18,836 bases of DNA, taken from CAZOJJ01 sp964580105 (lineage in GTDB: Bacteria; Bacteroidota; Rhodothermia; Rhodothermales; Rubricoccaceae). Of this stretch, positions 13,028 to 18,836 are shown piece by piece. Both the position numbers and the translations under genes were made by a program. Location: NCBI GenBank assembly GCA_964580105.1, contig CAZOJJ010000053.1:1-18836 (forward strand), written 5' to 3'. Each line of letters begins with the position of its first letter. The stretch's first letter is position 1. The notes below the pieces were generated by a model. That model saw only the letters and a program-made list of their open reading frames with translations. It was not told where the DNA came from and did not search any database.

Positions 13028-13549
13028 TTACGCGGGGGTCTCGGTGTCGACCGGCTCGTCGCTCACCGCCTCGGGCGTCTCCGCCTCGGGCGTGGCCTCG
13101 GCGTCGCCGGGGGCCTCCGTCTTCGGGAGCACGGTGAAGAAGTCCGGGCGGACGACCACCTTGCACTTGATGGGGAGCTTCTGGATGGCCAGGCGCATCG
13201 CCTCGCGGGCGAGCTCCTCGGGCACGCCGCCGATCTCGAAGAGGATGCGGCCGGGCTTGACGACGGCCACCCAGTACTCCGGGGAGCCCTTGCCCTTACC
13301 CATGCGGGTCTCGGCCGGCTTCTTCGTGATGGGCTTGTCGGGGAAGATGCGGATCCACACCTTGCCGACGCGCTTCATGCGGCGCGTCATGGCGATACGG
13401 GCGGCCTCGATCTGGCGGCTGGTGATCCAGCCGGCCTCGAGCGCCTTGATCCCGAAGTCGCCGAAGTTGACGCGGGTGCCGCGCTGGGCGAGGCCCTTCC
13501 GGCGCCCCTTCTGCATCTTGCGGAACTTCGTCCGCTTGGGCATCAACAT
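13028..13549 (-). CDS. rplP: 50S ribosomal protein L16 with acidic tail
   Basis: A 173-residue protein that helps position the A-site tRNA. The start MLMPKRTKFRKMQKGRRKGL aligns with E. coli L16; a second ATG two codons later is an alternative. The loop TRMGKGKGSPEYWVAVVKPG carries R82, matching the hydroxylated Arg81 of E. coli. The conserved fold ends near residue 138 (IKCKVVVRPDFF). The remaining 30 or so residues (TEAPGDAEATPEAETPEAVS and on) are an acidic Pro/Thr/Glu tail not found in most L16 proteins. Confidence 0.97.
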   Translation of the reverse strand: MLMPKRTKFRKMQKGRRKGLAQRGTRVNFGDFGIKALEAGWITSRQIEAARIAMTRRMKRVGKVWIRIFPDKPITKKPAETRMGKGKGSPEYWVAVVKPGRILFEIGGVPEELAREAMRLAIQKLPIKCKVVVRPDFFTVLPKTEAPGDAEATPEAETPEAVSDEPVDTETPA

Positions 13550-13595
13550 GACGGTCTCTCTGTCTCAGTCCGTGGAAATGACGGGAGGCGATGGG

Positions 13596-14411
13596 CTACG
13601 AGTTGGACCCGCCGCCCCGGCGGGGACGGCGCCCGCCCCGGCCGCGGCCCTCGCTGCGGCCGCCCTCGCCTTCGCTGCGGCCTCCTTCGCGGCCGCCCTC
13701 GCCCCGGCCGCGGCGGCGGCGTTCGGGCGGCGGCGGCGCGGCGGCCTGCTGGCGCTGCGTCTGGGCGTTGGGGCTGAGGTCGGGCTTGCCGATGATCTCG
13801 CCGTGGAAGATCCAGACCTTCACGCCGATCGTGCCGTAGATCGTGTACGCCGTGGCCTCGGCAAAGTCAATGTCGGCGCGGAGCGTGTGGAGCGGCACGC
13901 GGCCCTCCATGTACTGCTCGACGCGGCCCATCTCGGCGCCGCCGAGGCGGCCGGCCACCTTGATGCGGATGCCCTGGGCGCCCATGCGCATGGCGGCGCC
14001 GAGCGCCTGCTTCATCGCACGGCGGAACGAGACGCGCCCTTCGAGCTGCTGCGCGATGTTCTGAGCCACCAGCGAGGCGTCCAGCTCGGGCCGCTTGATC
14101 TCGTTGATGTTGATCTGGATGTCCTTGCTCGTGAGCTGCTTGAGCTCCTCGCGCAGCTTCTCCACCTCGGCGCCGCCGCGGCCGATGACCACGCCCGGGC
14201 GGGAGGTGTGCAGCGTGAGGATGACGCGCTTGGGCGTCCGCTCGATCACGACGCGGCTGAGCCCGGCGCGCTTGAGGCGGGCGTTGAGGTAGCGCCGGAT
14301 CTCCTCGTCCTCGACGAGCTTGTCGGCGTAGGAGCCGTCGGTGTACCAGTTGGAGTCCCAGCCGCGAATGACGCCGAGCCGGAAGCCTACCGGGTTGGTC
14401 TTCTGTCCCAC
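13596..14411 (-). CDS. rpsC: 30S ribosomal protein S3 with RGG-rich tail
   Basis: A 271-residue protein at the mRNA entry channel. Residues 1-210 are standard: GQKTNPVGFRLGVIRGWDSN, then a type II KH domain with the GRGG loop at 77-80 (RPGVVIGRGGAEVEKLREEL). The C-terminal domain contains MRMGAQGIRIKVAGRLGGAE and GTIGVKVWIFHGEI. Residues 224-271 are a Pro stretch followed by an Arg/Gly/Glu-rich tail (RRRRGRGEGGREGG... RGRGGRRPRRGGG). The start codon is GTG (14409-14411), placed because GQKTNP is the universal S3 beginning. Confidence 0.97.
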   Translation of the reverse strand: MGQKTNPVGFRLGVIRGWDSNWYTDGSYADKLVEDEEIRRYLNARLKRAGLSRVVIERTPKRVILTLHTSRPGVVIGRGGAEVEKLREELKQLTSKDIQININEIKRPELDASLVAQNIAQQLEGRVSFRRAMKQALGAAMRMGAQGIRIKVAGRLGGAEMGRVEQYMEGRVPLHTLRADIDFAEATAYTIYGTIGVKVWIFHGEIIGKPDLSPNAQTQRQQAAAPPPPERRRRGRGEGGREGGRSEGEGGRSEGRGRGGRRPRRGGGSNS

Positions 14412-14443
14412 AGGATTCTCGGGTTACTTGATGGATGAGGGCG

Positions 14444-14809
14444 TCACGCCTCGGCCTCCACCTCGCCTTCGGGCGTGCCGACGACGACGGTGAGGTGGCT
14501 GGAGCGCTTGAGGATCGGGTGCGCCCGGCCGCGCGACGTGGGCCGGTAGCGCTTGAAGTACGGCGCCTCGTCGACCCGGATCTCGGCCACGACGAGCTCC
14601 GTCTCGTCGATGCGCTCGTCCCGGTGCTGGTCGAGGAGGTTGGCCACGGCCGACTGGATCGTCCGCTCGATGGGGCGGGCCGCCTTCTGCGGCATGAAGT
14701 GCAGCTGGTGCAGCGCGTCCTGGACGTTCTTGCCGCGGACCACGTCCGCGACGATGCGCATCTTGCGGGGCGAGCTGCGGACGTACTGCTGTCGTGCGCG
14801 TGCTTGCAT
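14444..14809 (-). CDS. rplV: 50S ribosomal protein L22
   Basis: This 121-residue protein has an extended beta-hairpin that lines the peptide exit tunnel with L4. It begins MQARARQQYVRSSPRKMRIV followed by ADVVRGKNVQDALHQLHFMP, the conserved N-terminal part. The hairpin region and signature read YFKRYRPTSRGRAHPILKRS plus SHLTVVV. A short acidic end (GTPEGEVEAEA) follows. The stop lies 32 nt before rpsC. Confidence 0.97.
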   Translation of the reverse strand: MQARARQQYVRSSPRKMRIVADVVRGKNVQDALHQLHFMPQKAARPIERTIQSAVANLLDQHRDERIDETELVVAEIRVDEAPYFKRYRPTSRGRAHPILKRSSHLTVVVGTPEGEVEAEA

Positions 14810-14889
14810 GGTTCTGTGCGGTGAGCTACGGGCTGAGGGCTACGGGTGCGTCGAGGCGGGGCTCGGAGCCCGCAGCCGGAAGCTGATTA

Positions 14890-15171
14890 CTACTTGCGGC
14901 GCTTGTCTTTGCGGTCCCCGGCGTGGCCGCGGAAGGTCCGCGTCGGTGCGAACTCGCCGAGCTTGTGGCCGATCATGTTCTCGGTCACGTAGACGGGGAT
15001 GAACTGCTTGCCGTTGTGGACGGCGAAGGTGTGCCCGATCATCTCGGGGACGATCATCGAGGAGCGGCTCCAGGTCTTGATGACCTTCTTCTTGCCGCCC
15101 TCGTTCATCGCGTCCACCTTCCGGCGGAGCTTGTAGTAGAGGTAGGGGCCTTTCTTGAGCGAGCGTGCCAT
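14890..15171 (-). CDS. rpsS: 30S ribosomal protein S19
   Basis: This 93-residue head protein pairs with S13 and contacts the A-site finger of 23S rRNA. It starts MARSLKKGPYLYYKLRRKVD and has the conserved KTWSRSSMIVPEMIGHTFAV, then HNGKQFIPVYVTENMIGHKL and GEFAPTRTFRGHAGDRKDKR. Length and motifs are normal. Confidence 0.98.
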   Translation of the reverse strand: MARSLKKGPYLYYKLRRKVDAMNEGGKKKVIKTWSRSSMIVPEMIGHTFAVHNGKQFIPVYVTENMIGHKLGEFAPTRTFRGHAGDRKDKRRK

Positions 15172-15213
15172 AATCTCGGGTCAGGTCTGCAGCGCGGGGC
15201 GCGGACGGGTGGG

Positions 15214-16044
15214 TTAGCGCTTCTTGCCGCGGCGACGGACGATGAGCTTGTCGGAAGCCTTGTTCTTCTTGCGGGTCTTGTAGCCCTTGGCGGGCACGCC
15301 CGTCGGAGACTTCGGGTGGCCGCCGGAGGCCTTCCCCTCGCCGCCACCCATCGGGTGGTCGACCGGGTTCATCGCCACGCCGCGCACCTTCGGGCGGATG
15401 CCGAGCCAGCGGCTGCGGCCGGCCTTGCCCACCTCGATGTTCATGTGGTCCGGGTTCGACGTCGTGCCGATGGTGGCCATGCACTCGACCGGGACCATGC
15501 GGACCTCGCCCGAGGGCAGGCGCAGCGTGGCCGTCTTCCCCTCGCGGGCGGTGAGCTGGGCGAAGGTGCCCGCGCTCCGCGCCAGCTGCGCGCCCTTGCC
15601 GGGCTTCATCTCGATGGCGTGCACCTGCGTGCCGAGCGGGATGTTGCGCAGCGGGAGGCAGTTGCCGAGCTCGGGCGGCGCATCCGGCCCGTTCATCACG
15701 GTCTGCCCGACCGCCAGCCGGTCCGGCGCAATCACGTAGCGCTTCTCGCCGTCGGCGTAGACCAGCAGCGCGATGCGGGCCGAGCGGTTCGGGTCGTACT
15801 CGATGGCCGCGACCTTGGCCGGGATGCCGATCTTGTTCCGCTTGAAGTCGATGAGGCGGTAGCGCCGCTTGTGGCCGCCGCCCTGGTGGCGGGTGGTGAT
15901 CCGGCCGTTGTTGTTGCGGCCGCCCTTCCGCTTGAGCGGCGCGAGCAGGTTCTTCTCGGGCTCCGACTTCGTGATGGTGTCGAAGGCCGAGACCGAACGC
16001 TGGCGCTGCCCCGGCGTGTTGGGCTTCAGCTTACGGATAGCCAT
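15214..16044 (-). CDS. rplB: 50S ribosomal protein L2
   Basis: This 276-residue protein is required for subunit association and peptidyl-transferase activity. It begins MAIRKLKPNTPGQRQRSVSA and contains GRITTRHQGGGHKRRYRLID and an SH3-like barrel. The highly conserved C-terminal loop is VRGVAMNPVDHPMGGGEGKA. H230 there matches the essential His229 of E. coli; the next His of the usual DHPHGGGEG is Met, a variant I associate with Bacteroidota. The basic tail ends DKLIVRRRGKKR. Confidence 0.98.
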   Translation of the reverse strand: MAIRKLKPNTPGQRQRSVSAFDTITKSEPEKNLLAPLKRKGGRNNNGRITTRHQGGGHKRRYRLIDFKRNKIGIPAKVAAIEYDPNRSARIALLVYADGEKRYVIAPDRLAVGQTVMNGPDAPPELGNCLPLRNIPLGTQVHAIEMKPGKGAQLARSAGTFAQLTAREGKTATLRLPSGEVRMVPVECMATIGTTSNPDHMNIEVGKAGRSRWLGIRPKVRGVAMNPVDHPMGGGEGKASGGHPKSPTGVPAKGYKTRKKNKASDKLIVRRRGKKR

Positions 16045-16120
16045 GATTCAGAGGGTTTGGGCTTACGTGCCGCCGGCCGGCCGGCCGAGGGCTTTGCGCC
16101 CGGTGTGGGAGATGCAGCCG

Positions 16121-16417
16121 TCAGACGCTCTCGAAGAAGTCGATCTCGCCGGAGGCGAGGGTCACGATGGCTTTCTTGTAGGCGGCCTTGCGGCCCTGCA
16201 CGAGCCCCTTGCGGGTGAACTGCCGGCGGCGCTTGCCGCGCACGACCATCGTCCGCACCTCCTTGACCTCGATGCCCGGGTAGCGGGCCTCGACGGCCTG
16301 GCGGATCTGGATCTTGTTCGCGTCCCGGGCCACCTCGAAGGCGTAGTGCCGACCCTCCTCCATGAGGCGGGTCATCTTCTCGGTGACGATGGGCTTGATG
16401 AGGATGGACTTCGCCAT
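16121..16417 (-). CDS. rplW: 50S ribosomal protein L23
   Basis: This 98-residue protein at the tunnel exit is the docking site for trigger factor and the signal recognition particle. It shows KPIVTEKMTRLMEEGRHYAF, the core KIQIRQAVEARYPGIEVKEV and the loop MVVRGKRRRQFTRKGLVQGR followed by KAAYKKAIVTLASGEIDFFE, the family end. It lies 14 nt after rplD. Confidence 0.97.
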   Translation of the reverse strand: MAKSILIKPIVTEKMTRLMEEGRHYAFEVARDANKIQIRQAVEARYPGIEVKEVRTMVVRGKRRRQFTRKGLVQGRKAAYKKAIVTLASGEIDFFESV

Positions 16418-16431
16418 GATTCAGTCGGGTC

Positions 16432-17112
16432 TCAGGCCTCGGCCGCTTCCGTCTCGGAGGCGTCGGCCGTGGCGGGCTTGCGGGACGGGCGGAGCGCGTC
16501 GGTGAGCGCGCCGAGGGCGCCCTCCTGGACCAGCACCACGCCGGCGCCGAGGAGGTCCAGCGTGGACGCCTCGGTGGCCGGGCGGACGGTCAGCTTGGGC
16601 AGGTTGCGGCCCGAGCGGAAGAGCGTCTCGTCGTACTGCGGCGTGAGGAAGAGCACCTTCGAGCCGGCCAGGCCGAGGGCGTTCAGGACGGCCGCCATGT
16701 CGCGCGTCTTGGGCGCGTCGAAGCCGAAGTCCTCGACCACGCGGAAGGCGTCGTTCTGGAGCTTGTAGGCCAGGGCGCTCCGGCGCGCGAGCTGCTTCGT
16801 CTTCTTGTTGACGCCGACGGAGTAGGTGTGCGGGCGCGGGCCGAAGATGGTACCGCCGCCCTTGCGCGTCGGGCTCTTGGCGTCGCCGACGCGGGCGTTG
16901 CCGGTGCCCTTCTGGCGGTAGAGCTTGCGCGTGGAGCGGGCCACCTCGCTGCGCTCCTTCGTCTTGTGCGTGCCCTGGCGGCCGTGGGCCTGGGCGGCGC
17001 GCACGTCGAGCCAGATGACGTGGTCGTTCGGCTCGAGGCCGAAGACGGCCTCGTCGAGCTCGACCGTGCGGCCGGACTCGGCGCCGTCGCGGGTGTAAAC
17101 GGGGAGTTTCAT
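16432..17112 (-). CDS. rplD: 50S ribosomal protein L4
   Basis: This 226-residue tunnel-lining protein is the S10-operon autoregulator in E. coli. The long rRNA-penetrating loop is clear: STRKLYRQKGTGNARVGDAK, SPTRKGGGTIFGPRPHTYSV, NKKTKQLARRSALAYK. The globular end includes DLLGAGVVLVQEGALGALTD. The last 15 or so residues (PATADASETEAAEA) are an acidic Ala/Thr/Glu tail beyond the usual C-terminus. The start MKLPVYTRDG at 17112 is normal. Confidence 0.97.
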   Translation of the reverse strand: MKLPVYTRDGAESGRTVELDEAVFGLEPNDHVIWLDVRAAQAHGRQGTHKTKERSEVARSTRKLYRQKGTGNARVGDAKSPTRKGGGTIFGPRPHTYSVGVNKKTKQLARRSALAYKLQNDAFRVVEDFGFDAPKTRDMAAVLNALGLAGSKVLFLTPQYDETLFRSGRNLPKLTVRPATEASTLDLLGAGVVLVQEGALGALTDALRPSRKPATADASETEAAEA

Positions 17113-17123
17113 GGGGTCTGTCG

Positions 17124-17179
17124 CGTATTTCGTATTGCGTAATGGGGTGGCGTTGTGCCCTTACGCAATACGCATTACG
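17124..17179. repeat. 19-bp AT-rich inverted repeat in rplC-rplD spacer
   Basis: The arm at 17124-17142 (cgtatttcgtattgcgtaa) and the arm at 17161-17179 (ttacgcaatacgcattacg) are complementary at 17 of 19 positions. The inner 12 bp are perfect and the loop is 18 nt. It makes up most of the 69-nt spacer and is far more AT-rich than anything around it. Its words (tacgcaa, attacgaattacg) are repeated. Confidence 0.8.
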
Positions 17180-17181
17180 AA

Positions 17182-17802
17182 TTACGCCTTACGGATTTCG
17201 AGGAGGCCGTTCTTCGGGCCCGGGACGGCGCCCTTGATCAGCAGCAGGTTCTGGTCGGCCATGACGCGGACGACGCGGAGGTTCTTCACCGTCACGCGGT
17301 CGTTGCCGGTCTGCCCGTGCATCCGCATCCCCTTGAAGACGCGGCTGGGGTAGGACGACTGCCCGATGGAGCCGGGCGCGCGCTGCCGGTTGTGCTGGCC
17401 GTGCGTGGCGTCGTTGACGCCGCCGAAGCCGTGGCGCTTGACGACGCCCTGGAAGCCCTTGCCCTTCGTGGTGCCCGAGACGCGGACGCGGTCGCCCTCG
17501 GCGAACACGTCGCCCACGGTGACCTCGGCGCCGAGGGCGAGGCCGTCGAACCCGGTGAACTCGACGAGGTGCCGCTTGGGCCCGACGCCGGCGGCCTCGA
17601 AGTGGCCGGCCATCGCCTTCGTGGTGCGCTTGGCCTTCTTGTCGCCGAAGGCGAGCTGGACGGCCGCGTAGCCGTCGCGCTCGACGGTCTTGACCTGGGT
17701 CACGGCGCACGGCCCGGCCTCGACGACGGTGCAGACCACTTGGTTGCCCGCCTCGTCGAAGACGGTCGTCATGCCGACCTTGCGGCCTAGGATTCCGCTC
17801 AT
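17182..17802 (-). CDS. rplC: 50S ribosomal protein L3
   Basis: This 206-residue early-assembly protein has a loop reaching the peptidyl-transferase centre. It starts MSGILGRKVGMTTVFDEAGN and contains TKGKGFQGVVKRHGFGGVND. The signature GSIGQSSYPSRVFKGMRMHG, then QTGNDRVTVKNL, includes the Gln that PrmB methylates in E. coli (GSIGQ). The ATG at 17802 is 34 nt after the inserted lipoprotein gene. A small hairpin (aaacc/ggttt, 17805-17809 with 17815-17819) lies directly before it. Confidence 0.98.
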   Translation of the reverse strand: MSGILGRKVGMTTVFDEAGNQVVCTVVEAGPCAVTQVKTVERDGYAAVQLAFGDKKAKRTTKAMAGHFEAAGVGPKRHLVEFTGFDGLALGAEVTVGDVFAEGDRVRVSGTTKGKGFQGVVKRHGFGGVNDATHGQHNRQRAPGSIGQSSYPSRVFKGMRMHGQTGNDRVTVKNLRVVRVMADQNLLLIKGAVPGPKNGLLEIRKA

Positions 17803-17836
17803 TGAAACCTCGTTGGTTTAGTTAAGCGTGGGGAGT

Positions 17837-18406
17837 TCAGTTGCTGCGTGCGTAGCGGATCGAGCCGCCGGTGACGACCGATGCGAGCAGTTGGATCGTC
17901 GCGTCGTCGGTCGCTGCGCCCACGAGGAGCAGCAGCGTCTCGGGGTCCTCGGCGAGGACCGACAGGGCGTCGTCGCCGCTGAAGGCGTAGCCGAGGGTCA
18001 CGTTCGCCGGGAGCGAGCCCGCCGAGAGCGTGAGGGTGTGCGCCGCGTCGTCGAGGCTGTAGGTCCCCGAGAAGCTGACCGTCTGATCCAGCGGGATCGA
18101 GACGTTCGTCTGCGGGATCGTCAGCGCGCGGCCGTCGGCCGGGTCGAACAGGAACGCGTAGCTCCCGTCCGCCCCGAAGGTGAACCGCGTCACGTCGCCC
18201 GAGGCGGACAGATCCAGGATGGGGAGGGAGACACCCACCGTCGTCCGGGCGCTGACCGACTCCCCCTCCCACGTCCCGACGATCCGCTCGGCGTCGGCGC
18301 GCGTGGTCTCGGCGGTGTCGCACGCGGCGAGGCCGAGCGCGGCGAGGCCGAGCGCGGCGAGGCCGAGCACGAAGGCGAGGCCGGTATGGGTGAGGCGGCG
18401 GTTCAT
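17837..18406 (-). CDS. Predicted lipoprotein with lipocalin-like fold, inserted between rpsJ and rplC
   Basis: A 189-residue protein with a lipoprotein signal: MNRRLTHTGLAFVL, a repeated LGLAA core, and the lipobox LAAC with Cys29. The mature part (about 42-189) has alternating beta-rich segments: RIVGTWEGESV, DVTRFTFGADGSYAFLFDPA, VSFSGTYSLDDAAHTLTLSA. This GTWxG / F-x-DGSY / GTYxLxxxxxTLTL pattern resembles small lipocalin-like or META-like lipoproteins of Bacteroidota; I cannot name a family with certainty. The start is 7 nt after the rpsJ stop and the stop is 34 nt before rplC, so it must be co-transcribed with ribosomal genes. This position is normally empty across bacteria. No role in translation is implied by its sequence, and it is probably membrane-anchored. 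Confidence 0.85.
   Translation of the reverse strand: MNRRLTHTGLAFVLGLAALGLAALGLAACDTAETTRADAERIVGTWEGESVSARTTVGVSLPILDLSASGDVTRFTFGADGSYAFLFDPADGRALTIPQTNVSIPLDQTVSFSGTYSLDDAAHTLTLSAGSLPANVTLGYAFSGDDALSVLAEDPETLLLLVGAATDDATIQLLASVVTGGSIRYARSN
18324..18368. repeat. Three exact tandem copies of a 15-bp unit in the lipoprotein signal sequence
   Basis: The unit gcggcgaggccgagc occurs three times head to tail (18324-18338, 18339-18353, 18354-18368). On the minus strand it encodes the repeated five-residue word in LGLAALGLAALGLAA, the hydrophobic core just before the lipobox Cys. A gain or loss of one unit would change the core by five residues without a frameshift. Confidence 0.95.
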
Positions 18407-18413
18407 CGGGCGG

Positions 18414-18722
18414 TCAGACCTTGATCTCGACGTCGACCCCGCTGGGCAGCTCCAGCTTCATGAGGGCGTCGACGGTCTTGGACGAGGTCGAGAGGATATC
18501 GATGAGGCGCTTGTGGGAGCGCGTCTCGAACTGCTCGCGGCTCTTCTTGTCCACGTGCGGTCCGCGGAGTACGGTGAAGACCTGCTTGTTGGTCGGAAGC
18601 GGGATGGGCCCGCTGACGACGGCGCCGGTGGACTTCACCGTGCGGATGATCTTCTCGGCGCTCTTGTCGACCAGCGTGTGGTCGTACGACTTGAGCTTGA
18701 TCCGAATCTTCTGGCTGGCCAT
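18414..18722 (-). CDS. rpsJ: 30S ribosomal protein S10 (NusE)
   Basis: This 102-residue protein of the 30S head also serves, with NusB, in transcription antitermination. It starts MASQKIRIKLKSYDHTLVDK and has the signatures AVVSGPIPLPTNKQVFTVLR and GPHVDKKSREQFETRSHKRL followed by IDILSTSSKTVDALMKLELP. The length is standard. It is the first gene of the S10 block and follows tuf by 64 nt. Confidence 0.98.
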   Translation of the reverse strand: MASQKIRIKLKSYDHTLVDKSAEKIIRTVKSTGAVVSGPIPLPTNKQVFTVLRGPHVDKKSREQFETRSHKRLIDILSTSSKTVDALMKLELPSGVDVEIKV

Positions 18723-18743
18723 GCTTGGCTCTCGTGGTGATGA

Positions 18744-18771
18744 GTAGGGGCACGGCGCGCCGTGCCCCTAC
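18744..18771. repeat. Perfect 28-bp palindrome (REP-like), copy 2, in tuf-rpsJ spacer
   Basis: The left half GTAGGGGCACGGCG is followed directly by its exact reverse complement. It has the same length and outer GTAGGG...CCCTAC ends as the element at 735-762. It lies 15 nt after the tuf stop and 21 nt before the rpsJ start. It lacks a U tract, so terminator function is doubtful. Confidence 0.85.
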
Positions 18772-18786
18772 GAGGTCTGGTTGTCG

Positions 18787-18836
18787 TTAGTCGAGGATCT
18801 TGGAGACGACGCCGGCGCCGACCGTGCGGCCCCCCT
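18787..18836 (-). CDS. tuf: Elongation factor Tu, C-terminal end (partial)
   Basis: The last codons read GGRTVGAGVVSKILD and stop (TAA at 18787-18789). This is the conserved C-terminus of EF-Tu domain 3 (family pattern GRTVGAGVV). The rest of the gene is outside the window. Its place directly before rpsJ fits a str-S10 junction in which tuf precedes the S10 genes. Confidence 0.93.
   Translation of the reverse strand, partial: GGRTVGAGVVSKILD

Noticed and set aside
12990..14438. 482-codon plus-strand open frame opposite rplP and rpsC
   Set aside because: Antisense shadow of two certain ribosomal genes, with low-complexity Ala/Arg composition and no family pattern.
17837..18406. Lipoprotein gene as a diverged ribosomal or translation factor
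   Set aside because: It has a signal peptide and lipobox, a beta-rich neutral-to-acidic mature part and no basic RNA-binding patches, so a cytoplasmic ribosomal role is unlikely.
1..18836. CRISPR array, tRNA/rRNA genes, insertion sequence or phage genes
   Set aside because: No spaced direct repeats, no tRNA cloverleaf-like segments and no transposase or integrase motifs were seen on reading both strands.

Overview
The window is almost entirely one long ribosomal-protein superoperon, the joined S10-spc-alpha clusters, read from the minus strand. In transcription order (high to low coordinates) it holds the 3' end of tuf, then rpsJ, an inserted lipoprotein gene, rplC-rplD-rplW-rplB-rpsS-rplV-rpsC-rplP-rpmC-rpsQ, rplN-rplX-rplE-rpsN-rpsH-rplF-rplR-rpsE-rpmD-rplO-secY-map-infA-rpmJ, and rpsM-rpsK-rpsD-rpoA-rplQ. 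A 10-bp hairpin right after rplQ looks like the operon terminator. Beyond it are a small secreted protein carrying a type IX secretion (T9SS) C-terminal domain, a second terminator, and the first 26 codons of another exported protein cut by the window edge.

The organism is probably a high-GC marine member of Rhodothermota/Bacteroidota, in or near Rubricoccaceae (Rubrivirga/Rubricoccus-like). This is an inference from several things: secY-map-infA order, no Shine-Dalgarno motifs before the genes, a T9SS sorting domain, a Bacteroidota-type alpha subunit, a DHPM variant of the conserved L2 loop, and acidic low-complexity tails on several ribosomal proteins. No species-level call is possible from sequence reading alone.

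The core genes look intact and conventional. They encode 30S and 50S proteins, the SecY translocon, methionine aminopeptidase, IF-1 and the RNA polymerase alpha subunit, so the operon couples ribosome, export, N-terminal processing and transcription capacity. The unusual content is accessory. (1) A predicted lipoprotein gene sits 7 nt after rpsJ and 34 nt before rplC. (2) L17 is extended to 336 residues by a helix-hairpin-helix (H3TH-like) module and an acidic tail. (3) The 167-residue secreted protein looks like a beta-helix T9SS cargo whose middle was deleted in frame. (4) Spacers contain varied inverted repeats, including two perfect 28-bp palindromes that differ only by paired, compensating substitutions. 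(5) S3 has an RGG-rich tail and L16 and L4 have acidic tails. I found no tRNA, rRNA, CRISPR array, insertion sequence or integrase.
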